A stretch of DNA of 64,000 bases from Mariniflexile sp044335535 (lineage in GTDB: Bacteria > Bacteroidota > Bacteroidia > Flavobacteriales > Flavobacteriaceae). The stretch is from contig NZ_JBIQVZ010000001.1 in the NCBI RefSeq assembly GCF_044335535.1, positions 868,001 to 932,000 on the forward strand, read 5' to 3'. The position numbers were made by a program, and so were the translations under genes. A model generated the notes under the pieces. The model did no database searches and was not told the origin of the DNA. It saw nothing but the letters and a program-made list of their open reading frames with translations. Positions 41,850-48,859 of this stretch are shown in pieces (position 1 is the first letter of the stretch; each line of letters begins with the position of its first letter).

Positions 41850-44437
41850 ATTGTATTGATAGTAATTTTAAAAGTGGCCCCAGACAATACTTCCTTATTC
41901 CCGACAAATTCAATATCGCAATTCATTTCATTAAGTAAGTTTTTAGTGTAAAACAGTCCTATGCCCGACCCACTATAACCTGAAGGAGGAATGTCACGAA
42001 CAGATAATTCAAATATTTTTTCAGAGTTTTTTATAAACTTATCAGAAAGGCCTTTTCCATTATCAGAGAAAAATACTAAAAGTTTTTTTTCATTGACTTT
42101 TTCAAAATCAATTTGAATTTTGTCAGCACCCCATTTTACAGCATTGCTTATTAAATTGTCCAGTATAATTGACATATTCAATACACTGAGATTTTTTGAT
42201 ATTTGTTCTTGATTATTTGAAAATGAAAAAGCTAAATTCTCAGAAAAGGTATCTCCATAAAGTGAAATATATTCTATAATATATTTAACAACATCAACAT
42301 CCTTTTTTTCTATATCTTCTTTTAAATCTGCTCTTGTTACAAATTCGGCCATTTTCAAAGACCTCTCAGCACAAATTTTTAAAAAACCAAGTCTCTTAAT
42401 TAAATCTTGGACATTATAGTCATTCTCAGTAAGGTCATCTATTATATTCTCTATACCATCTCGAACCTCAACGTTGTTGATCTTGATAGTATGAATCAAC
42501 CCATCTGCGTCAGGACTTAACGTCCTTCGAGTTGCTAATAGGTATAAGTTTTTTTCTTTCTCAATTGATAAGTCTGATTCGACCTTATTGACTTTTTCCT
42601 TTAAAGTTGTTGCAGACTTTTCAGCAGATTCCTTTTGTTGTTTTAATTCCTCCAATTGACTTTGTAAGTCTTGAATTAAAAGAGTCTGCTTCTCAATTGT
42701 GTTTTTATAATCCTGTAATTCTAAAATAGCTTTAGATGTAGCCTCATTAGTAGTGTATTTTGAAAACTCTTTGAGTTGCTTTTCTAGCTCTTCATTCTCT
42801 TGTGCTTTTTTCTGAAGTATTTTATTTAATGTATCCCCATCAATTTTTTTGTTGCTAAAATCTTCAATAAGTTGGTTGAATTCTCTTTCAGAGGCTTCTC
42901 TTTCCTCTTCAATCTTTTGGGTAATGAGGTTCTCGTTTATATATAACTCAATGACTTCATTTGATTTTGCAGAAATAATTTTATGAATCGTTGAATAAAC
43001 TCTTTTTTGTTTAGTAATTAAATCCTCCGAGTATTCAAGATCTTCTTCAGTAGTTTCTCCGCTAACAATTTTCTTGTGAATTTCTAATAAGTTCTTGTGT
43101 TCGGGCGCACTATCCCAATTTAAGCCTTCAACAACGTATCTTTCCAATCTCCTAAAAGCTTTGAAAAAAAAACTATTGTTTTTTTCAGATGAGGTTAGTG
43201 TGTCATAACTCTCATTTTTCACAATTCCTTCTCGACTGGAGACAATCTGAAATTTATTTTCTTCATCAAGTATTTCTATTTGACCGACTAATTCTCGTAG
43301 TCCAATATTTCTACTGTAGCCTTGTGCCTTCCTTTGGTCAATTCCTAACCAATCATTACCTAATTCACCGTACGGTGGGACACGAAATCCATTTATAAAC
43401 AAAAACACCGAACCATAATCAACAGACCTTATGCCAGTTTGTTTTGTGAAAAATGATTTTGCATATGGACTTAAATAATAAACAGTGGCTTTTGCATTCG
43501 TTATCTCAGGGTAAAATGGATTTTTTTCTCTAATCCAAAAAATAGTTTCTCCCTTATCTTTTAATTCGGTAAATAACTCATTTCCTCCATCTGTAAGATA
43601 TGTTTCAATACTAGTTGTCTTAAAATCTAAATGTTCGAAAATTCGATTTTCGACTTTGCCAATAAATTTTGAACTGTCTTCTAGTGAATTATTTTCCACC
43701 CGAAATTCTGGTGCATCTATATACACTCCAAAATCATTGCTTTCAAAAGCTTGATTAGGATTTATTAGTTTTTCTAGATACTTCTTTAATTCAACAAATT
43801 TGGAGACATCCCAGTCTGTGATATTTCCACTTTTGTCTGAAATAGGATAAGCCCAGTTACTTCTTAATTTTATTATTTCAAGCAATACTCCGTGTTCGAA
43901 ATTTGAAAACCCTAATGATTGAAATTCAGTTGGAGTTAATATCTCATATTTTAACGGGATAGATTGAATTTCTTTGTCTTCGTCCTCAATTTCAAATTTT
44001 TTCCAATCTATAGATAGCTTGTAATAGTGAGGATCTTCATTTGTTTTTGCATATAGATTAAGATACTCGCCAAGTCGATCACAAGAAAATCTACCAACAC
44101 CCTTGGCTCCAGCCATTCTGCGTTTGTGTTGAGTTTTATTTGTCTTTTTCTCGGAATAGGCAATGTTGAGCCATTTATCTCTAATATCATTAATATCCAT
44201 TCCAACACCATCATCTTGAATTATTAATCGTGAAGTGTTTGATGAAAAATACTCTACATTTTTATCGTCATTATTTTTTAAGTTAAAGTATTTCACCTTA
44301 ACCTGTTTCGCATCTGCATCAAAGGAATTCTTGACCAATTCTAAAATGGCTATGTTATCATCATTAATAAGGTCTTTACCAATGATACTCTTTAGCTGAA
44401 CATTCGTTTTGAAATGTAAATCTTTTTGTTCAGCCAT
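41846..44437 (-). CDS. Double-GHKL protein: MORC/Hsp90-like ATPase plus histidine-kinase-like ATPase
   Basis: The protein has 863 residues. The N-terminal GHKL ATPase has the N-box AILELVKN37SFDADA, G1-box DDGVGM (75-80) and GAKGVGRF (110-117), as in MORC/MutL/Hsp90-type ATPases. A transducer-like region follows to about 450. A long coiled coil occupies about 500-625 (EEEREASEREFNQLIEDF and EELKQQKESAEKSATTLKEKVNK). A second GHKL domain near the C-terminus has NLISN765AVKWGADKI, DNGKG (792-796) and SGSGIGL (822-828), as in sensor kinases. His649 in GLIHTIKI is a possible phosphoacceptor. Two complete ATP-binding modules in one chain is unusual. The start ATG overlaps the methyltransferase stop. 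Confidence 0.8.
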   Translation of the reverse strand: MAEQKDLHFKTNVQLKSIIGKDLINDDNIAILELVKNSFDADAKQVKVKYFNLKNNDDKNVEYFSSNTSRLIIQDDGVGMDINDIRDKWLNIAYSEKKTNKTQHKRRMAGAKGVGRFSCDRLGEYLNLYAKTNEDPHYYKLSIDWKKFEIEDEDKEIQSIPLKYEILTPTEFQSLGFSNFEHGVLLEIIKLRSNWAYPISDKSGNITDWDVSKFVELKKYLEKLINPNQAFESNDFGVYIDAPEFRVENNSLEDSSKFIGKVENRIFEHLDFKTTSIETYLTDGGNELFTELKDKGETIFWIREKNPFYPEITNAKATVYYLSPYAKSFFTKQTGIRSVDYGSVFLFINGFRVPPYGELGNDWLGIDQRKAQGYSRNIGLRELVGQIEILDEENKFQIVSSREGIVKNESYDTLTSSEKNNSFFFKAFRRLERYVVEGLNWDSAPEHKNLLEIHKKIVSGETTEEDLEYSEDLITKQKRVYSTIHKIISAKSNEVIELYINENLITQKIEEEREASEREFNQLIEDFSNKKIDGDTLNKILQKKAQENEELEKQLKEFSKYTTNEATSKAILELQDYKNTIEKQTLLIQDLQSQLEELKQQKESAEKSATTLKEKVNKVESDLSIEKEKNLYLLATRRTLSPDADGLIHTIKINNVEVRDGIENIIDDLTENDYNVQDLIKRLGFLKICAERSLKMAEFVTRADLKEDIEKKDVDVVKYIIEYISLYGDTFSENLAFSFSNNQEQISKNLSVLNMSIILDNLISNAVKWGADKIQIDFEKVNEKKLLVFFSDNGKGLSDKFIKNSEKIFELSVRDIPPSGYSGSGIGLFYTKNLLNEMNCDIEFVGNKEVLSGATFKITINTI

Positions 44438-45666
44438 TATCCTATAATTTTATTCAGAGTGACACCAGCTTGCTCTCCAAAAAGTGGGGGAATTGCATTT
44501 CCAATTTGTGAATATCTAGGAACTTCTTGTGTTCTTCTTTTTCCTCCAGTTGTATATTTCCCTTTAAACTCATACCAATCATTAAAAGATTGTATTCTAG
44601 CATATTCGCGTACAGTGAAAATTCTGGGTTCACAATAGTGTATATAATCGTCTGGCAAAGTCGTAATTGTCGGGGTAGGAGTGCTGCCAGACAAAGGGAT
44701 TATAGTTCTTTTTTTAAGATTAAACTTTTCTTTTAAATCACTTGAAAGGGTTTTGTTCTTCTCAGCATGTTTCAAAATAAACTCTAACTTTTCAACTGTT
44801 GCTTTGCTATGTTTTGCAAACCTGTGACTATCAGGAATCTTTTCGGAGTAGTCTCCTTTTAAAAGTTTTTGATATTCTGATTGAGGTTTATTATACAAGC
44901 CTGCTTTAAATGATGCAGTGTCAGGTGATATCGTTTCATTGATTCTCAATAAGTCGGATATTGCATCCTCCAAACTATTTGTTAGACCTATTCCTTTGTT
45001 TATTAAGAATCTTTCTCTTTCCTTTCTTAATGAATCAAAAAAGTCAACAGGTTTAGTTTTGGCAGCTATGTCTTTTCTAATTCCAACTAAAATAAAACGT
45101 GTTCTTTTTTGAGGGACTCCATATTCAGAAAAATCGACAAGTCGACCTTCCACTTTATATCCTAAATAATTTCCGTCTTTTGGAGTGTATTCCAATGCAC
45201 TTTTGACATATTCGGAATATACTTTTCCTTGAATTTTATTCTTATCAAATTTTTGGGTAAACCCTTTTACGTTTTCAAAGAATACAACTTTTGGTTGTAC
45301 TTGACGAATAAACTTAATGTATGATTTGATTAATTTATTTCTCGAATCATTTTCAATTCTTTTTCCTGCGGTTGAAAAACCCTGACAAGGAGGTCCACCA
45401 GCAACCATATCAATTTTACCTCTCAATGATTTTAATTCATTAGGGTAATTTTTAATAATTTCATTAATGTCGTGATTTGTTTTAGGCAACCAATTTGGCC
45501 ATTCGAAATGACTGTTTTGTTCAATCAGGTTATGATTGAATGTTTCGAATGCATCAGGGCTTTTTTCAATTGCAAATAATCCTTTCCATAAACCAGAATT
45601 ATAAAGTCCTAGTGAAAGTCCTCCACAACCTGCAAAAAGGTCAATATATGTTTTCTTTTCACTCAT
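44437..45666 (-). CDS. DNA (cytosine-5-)-methyltransferase
   Basis: The protein has 409 residues. Motif I is DLFAGCGGLSLG (9-20) and motif IV GGPPC94QGFSTAG holds the catalytic Cys. Motif VI is FENVKGF (130-136) and motif VIII QKRTRFILVGIR. The target-recognition region spans about 190-330. Motif IX/X is REYARIQSF and QIGNAIPPLFGEQAG near the C-terminus. It should methylate C5 of cytosine in a specific but unknown site. No cognate endonuclease or Vsr protein is encoded nearby. It overlaps the HTH gene by 8 bp and the GHKL gene by 1 bp, so its expression is tied to theirs. Confidence 0.93.
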   Translation of the reverse strand: MSEKKTYIDLFAGCGGLSLGLYNSGLWKGLFAIEKSPDAFETFNHNLIEQNSHFEWPNWLPKTNHDINEIIKNYPNELKSLRGKIDMVAGGPPCQGFSTAGKRIENDSRNKLIKSYIKFIRQVQPKVVFFENVKGFTQKFDKNKIQGKVYSEYVKSALEYTPKDGNYLGYKVEGRLVDFSEYGVPQKRTRFILVGIRKDIAAKTKPVDFFDSLRKERERFLINKGIGLTNSLEDAISDLLRINETISPDTASFKAGLYNKPQSEYQKLLKGDYSEKIPDSHRFAKHSKATVEKLEFILKHAEKNKTLSSDLKEKFNLKKRTIIPLSGSTPTPTITTLPDDYIHYCEPRIFTVREYARIQSFNDWYEFKGKYTTGGKRRTQEVPRYSQIGNAIPPLFGEQAGVTLNKIIG

Positions 45667-45880
45667 CCTCTAGATTATTATCTTTTGTGGGGACTAATAA
45701 TATTCTAACATCAACGTCTAATATGTTTGCAATTTTTCGGAGTACTTCAATACTCGGCTGTGCATTATTATTACAATAATTAGTCACAATTACATAGCTC
45801 TTTTCAATCTGTTCAGCTAGCCAAGTTTGTGTCCTTCCTTGTTCTTTTAATACCTCTTTAATCCTATTCATTCTGCTCAT
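45659..45880 (-). CDS. Small XRE/C-protein-like regulator
   Basis: The protein has 73 residues, almost all helix-turn-helix: NRIKEVLKEQGRTQTWLAEQIEKSYVIVTNYCNNNAQPSIEVLRKIANILDVDVRILL. The size and position, first in an operon with a DNA methyltransferase, match controller (C) proteins of restriction-modification loci. The upstream region has inverted repeats suitable as operators. It overlaps the methyltransferase start by 8 bp. Confidence 0.85.
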   Translation of the reverse strand: MSRMNRIKEVLKEQGRTQTWLAEQIEKSYVIVTNYCNNNAQPSIEVLRKIANILDVDVRILLVPTKDNNLEDE

Positions 45881-45892
45881 TTATGAGACATT

Positions 45893-45949
45893 TAAACCAT
45901 TTTTATACAGTTTAATAATATGTTTAAGTACTGTATTTTGAATGGTTTA
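45893..45949. promoter_or_regulatory. Operator-like inverted repeat upstream of the island operon
   Basis: TAAACCATTTTTATACAGT (45893-45911) and ACTGTATTTTGAATGGTTTA (45930-45949) are long imperfect inverted arms just before the HTH gene start. Further TTACAATA/TATTGTA boxes follow to 46031. They are likely targets for the small HTH regulator. Confidence 0.5.
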
Positions 45950-46049
45950 TATTAATATGTGAAATTACAATATAAAAATGTATTGTAAAATATGATAAAA
46001 CAGTATATATTTGTATTGTATTACAATATATAATTCAAAAACATCCACT

Positions 46050-46253
46050 GTGAGTAAACGATATACCAAAGCTGACTAAGAGCAAATAGTCTATAAACAA
46101 TTAGAAAATCTGAATGCAATGCACGATTTATTGGGTATTATGAAATTTCAAAATGACTTAATCCAAAACATCAATCAAACACTCAGAGAAGAAATCGGTT
46201 AATTCAAAGAACAGCAAGTCTTGTATCCAACTAGAAGAAAATCAAAATCGTAA
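46050..46253 (+). pseudogene. Decayed short ORF with two in-frame stops
   Basis: Reading from GTG at 46050: VSKRYTKAD-stop-EQIVYKQLENLNAMHDLLGI, then MKFQNDLIQNINQTLREEIG-stop-FKEQQVLYPTRRKSKS-stop. The frame reads like a protein but for the stops at 46077 and 46200. The helical, Gln/Asn-rich content is not enough to name a family. It is a possible remnant of a mobility or regulatory gene of the island. Confidence 0.4.
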
Positions 46254-46361
46254 CTATTGGGAGCGGTGGGGAGATTAAGCTCTTTTGGTTTTTCAGCTTT
46301 GGAATGTGTGGAGGAAAAAACCAAATGTGCTTAATGTGTGGTTGGCTTTTACGAATGAAAC

Positions 46362-46421
46362 ACAACATTAGTATAACTATCGTAGTATCCCTTTAGGGTG
46401 CTATGACTAGTTATATGTTGT
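46362..46421. repeat. Right flank hairpin of the island operon
   Basis: ACAACAT...ATGTTGT ends enclose ATAACT/AGTTAT-type arms and the inner TCGTAGTATCCC-TTT-AGGGTGCTATGA stem, 60 bp in all. Its reverse complement resembles the left flank hairpin at 40350-40400 (stem around CCC..AGGG, then CTATAC, then TTGTTGTGTTT). Confidence 0.65.
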
Positions 46422-46560
46422 TAGGTTTACGAATATAATAAAAAACCACCTACAAAAAACATTTTAAAATGTAAAGTAGGTATGACAGCAGTCTTAGTTT
46501 AGTTTCGTTCGCCCTTTGTTCAGGCAAACCCCCATCCAAAAAATAGACCCCCGAACCATA

Positions 46561-46597
46561 GCTGAACAAAACCCGAACAAAACTCGAACAAAACCCC
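46561..46597 (+). repeat. GAACAAAACCC tandem repeat
   Basis: Three units of the type (C)GAACAAAAC(C/T) lie in tandem, just before the TGTCA array. The 46254-47017 stretch otherwise has no gene; it holds this repeat, the hairpin, the TGTCA array and GAATCGTCAATCGTTAATTG-like simple sequence. Confidence 0.7.
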
Positions 46598-46614
46598 TCT
46601 ATTTTTAGGCACGT

Positions 46615-46690
46615 GTGTCAATTTGTGTCAATGTGTGTCAATTTGTGTCAATTTGTGTCAATGTGTGTCAATGTGTGTCAATTTGTGTCA
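46615..46690 (+). repeat. 10-bp phased TGTCA array
   Basis: GTGTCAATTT or GTGTCAATGT is repeated 7.6 times with exact 10-bp period. The TGTCA boxes thus fall on the same face of the helix. It is too short and unspaced to be a CRISPR array. Confidence 0.9.
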
Positions 46691-47017
46691 CGGGTTTGTT
46701 TGTTAGCGTTCTGGGTTCAAGGTTCTGATTGTTAGACTTCTTAGAATGTTAGACTTTTTAGATTTTTAGATTGGGGATAGGTCTAGAGAAAGGGGAATCG
46801 TGAATCGTCAATCGTTAATTGTTAATCAGAAATCGTAAAAGGTATCTTGTCATCGTTTTAAAACATCTTTTAACCTCTCGGGTTCTGTTCTTGCTTCAAG
46901 ATTTGTGCTCTCAATTCCACATTCTGAATCCAGAATTCTGAATTCTGAATTCTAAATTATCAATCGTCAATCACCTGACACTCATGCCGTCACGAGCGAG
47001 ACGCTCGCGATAGCGGA

Positions 47018-47064
47018 GCAGGAATCTGTATATAAACCTATCTTTTGTATGGCAATAATTTGGT
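47018..47064 (+). repeat. Right direct repeat (attR candidate)
   Basis: GCAGGAATCTGTATATAAAC, then CTATCTTTTGTATGGCAATAATTTGG. It matches the TonB-receptor 3' end at 39731-39778 and still encodes RNLYINLSFVWQ-stop (receptor: RNMYINLSFVLQ-stop). A GC-rich hairpin (GAGCG-AGA-CGCTC) lies just upstream. Confidence 0.8.
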
Positions 47065-47164
47065 AATAAAATCTATCCTACCTATCTTATAAGTTTATAA
47101 TAGTTAAATTTCAGCTATTAAATTTGAGAGAGACTATCTGAGTTTCATAAATTTATTTAGAATC

Positions 47165-47207
47165 TGACAAATGTCATATTCTCAAACAAATTCTACACGT
47201 ATTTTTG
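47165..47207 (+). promoter_or_regulatory. nirK promoter: TGAC-N4-GTCA dyad with -7 box
   Basis: TGACAAATGTCA (47165-47176) is followed by TATT, and TATTTTTG (47200-47207) matches TAnnTTTG. The centre-to-box distance (36.5 bp) is the same as in the nos promoter at 28374. Confidence 0.65.
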
Positions 47208-47274
47208 AATAAAGAGGATATTTTTGTCCTTTATAATAAACAATAAAAACTATTAATAAACTAAAATACTAAAA

Positions 47275-48723
47275 ATGAGACATTTAAATTTATCACTTGT
47301 GTTTTCTGTAGCCAGTATGCTATTTTTAACATCTTGTTTCGATAACAAAGAAACGGTTTACGACAACGCAGCAGACATTCCTGTAAATAGGGAAATGATT
47401 GCGGAATTGACATCGCCACCCCATGTACCAACACCTGTTGGAAAAAGAAAAGCAAAAAAGCTTATCGTAAAAATGGAGATTCTTGAAAAAGAAGGAGAAA
47501 TGACCGACGGCGTGAGATATGTATATTGGACCTTTGGAGGCACTGTGCCCGGTAGCTTTATTAGAACACGTGTAGGCGATGAAGTGGAGTTCCATTTGCA
47601 GAATCATCCAGATAATAAATTGCCCCACAATATCGATTTACATGCCGTTACCGGACCAGGTGGTGGTGCCGAATCATCATTTGTGGCGCCAGGGCATGAA
47701 AAAGTATTTTCCTTTAAAACCTTAAACCCAGGGTTGTACGTGTACCATTGCGCTACGGCGCCTGTTGGCATGCACATTGCCAACGGCATGTATGGTTTAA
47801 TTTTAGTGGAGCCAGACGGCGGTTTACCGCTAGTAGATAAAGAATACTATATTATGCAAGGCGATTTTTATACAAAAGGCGCAAATGGCGAACGTGGGTT
47901 ACAGCCTTTCGATATGCAAAAAGCTGTGGATGAAAAAGCCGATTATGTTGTTTTTAATGGCAAAGTTGGTGCACTTACTGGCGACAATGCCATAACAGCC
48001 AAAGTTGGCGAAACCGTTAGACTCTTTGTGGGTAACGGAGGTCCTGGATTGGTATCGTCTTTTCATGTTATTGGAGAAATATTTGATCGCGTACACATAG
48101 AAGGTGGCGATTTAATTAATAAAAATGTTCAAACTACTTTAATTCCTGCTGGTGGTGCTGCTATGATAGAATTTCGTGTAGACGTACCAGGCACATTTAT
48201 TCTAGTGGACCACTCTATTTTTAGAGCTTTTAACAAAGGAGCCTTAGGCATGCTGAAAGTAGAAGGCGAAAAAGACAAAAAAATATACTCAGGAGAAATA
48301 CGCGACGACATTTATTTGCCTGAAGGTCCAGGTATACAATCAATGCCGACAACCGGTGAGATTGTAGCTTCAGAAGTACCTGCAAAATCCTTTGAAGAAC
48401 AAATGGAATTTGGAAAACAAGCCTATATGCAAACTTGTTTTGCTTGCCACCAAGGTGAAGGACAAGGCGTTCCAAATGCTTTCCCGCCATTGGCAAAATC
48501 CGATTACTTAAATGCCGATGTAGATAGAGCCATTGGGGTTGTACTTAACGGACTAACAGGAGAGATTACCGTAAATGGTCAGAAATACAACAGCGTTATG
48601 ACGCGACAAATATTATCATCTGATGAGATTGCAAATGTATTAACCTATGTCTATAATAGTTGGGGCAACTCCAAAAAAGTAGTTACCAAAGCCATGGTAG
48701 ATAAAGTAAAACAAAGGAAATAA
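47275..48723 (+). CDS. nirK: Copper nitrite reductase with C-terminal cytochrome c domain
   Basis: The protein has 482 residues. The lipoprotein signal has Cys21 (FLTSCFD). Two cupredoxin domains span about 60-180 and 190-330. Type 1 Cu ligands are His118, Cys159, His167 and Met172 (HCATAPVGMHIANGM); type 2 Cu ligands are His123, His158 and His313, with His264 (HVIG) near the active site. The C-terminal extension (about 365-482) is a fused cytochrome c with C388-F-A-C391-H392, the direct electron donor. It reduces nitrite to NO in the periplasm. It lies immediately right of the island; before the insertion it probably followed the TonB copper receptor. Confidence 0.95.
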   Translation: MRHLNLSLVFSVASMLFLTSCFDNKETVYDNAADIPVNREMIAELTSPPHVPTPVGKRKAKKLIVKMEILEKEGEMTDGVRYVYWTFGGTVPGSFIRTRVGDEVEFHLQNHPDNKLPHNIDLHAVTGPGGGAESSFVAPGHEKVFSFKTLNPGLYVYHCATAPVGMHIANGMYGLILVEPDGGLPLVDKEYYIMQGDFYTKGANGERGLQPFDMQKAVDEKADYVVFNGKVGALTGDNAITAKVGETVRLFVGNGGPGLVSSFHVIGEIFDRVHIEGGDLINKNVQTTLIPAGGAAMIEFRVDVPGTFILVDHSIFRAFNKGALGMLKVEGEKDKKIYSGEIRDDIYLPEGPGIQSMPTTGEIVASEVPAKSFEEQMEFGKQAYMQTCFACHQGEGQGVPNAFPPLAKSDYLNADVDRAIGVVLNGLTGEITVNGQKYNSVMTRQILSSDEIANVLTYVYNSWGNSKKVVTKAMVDKVKQRK

Positions 48724-48796
48724 TGTAACTGGAAGAATTATGAATTCAGAATTATGAATTAACAAATAAACGAATAAACAAATAAACAAATAAACA

Positions 48797-48859
48797 CAAC
48801 CCTTAGAACCAGTATGAGTTCCCCCTTCGGGGGTTGGTTAGGGGGCTAAATATCTACAA
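48797..48859 (+). repeat. Leader element with UUCG hairpin, copy 2
   Basis: AACCCTTAGAACCAGTATGAG, hairpin CCCCC-TTCG-GGGG (48821-48833), then GGTTAGGGGGCTAAATA before the ATG. It matches the leader at 36667. AATAAACA tandem repeats precede it (48760-48795). Confidence 0.7.

Larger units (their letters stand above)
39772..47064. mobile_element. Genomic island of about 7.3 kb inserted between the TonB receptor and nirK
   Basis: The block is bounded by direct repeats (39731-39778 and 47018-47064) and interrupts a copper/denitrification region. It contains an XRE regulator, a five-gene methyltransferase/ATPase/receiver/protease operon, hairpin elements on both flanks of that operon, a decayed ORF and several simple repeats. 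No integrase or transposase gene is visible, so movement would need an enzyme supplied from elsewhere or one since lost. Confidence 0.7.

Noticed and set aside
41846..44437. Ordinary hybrid sensor kinase
   Set aside because: There is no sensor TM or PAS part and no standard HisKA motif, and the N-terminus is a full second GHKL ATPase of MORC/Hsp90 type.
44437..45666. Classical type II restriction-modification pair
   Set aside because: A methyltransferase and C-like regulator are present, but none of the neighbours shows a nuclease motif (no PD-(D/E)XK, HNH, GIY-YIG or Vsr-like signature was seen).
40341..46421. Integron attC sites around the island operon
   Set aside because: Some GTTRRRY-like heptamers exist, but paired R'/R'' core sites in the right order were not found and no integron integrase is present.
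46615..46690. Possible CRISPR array
   Set aside because: The 10-bp units are contiguous with no spacers and no cas genes are present; it is a simple tandem repeat.
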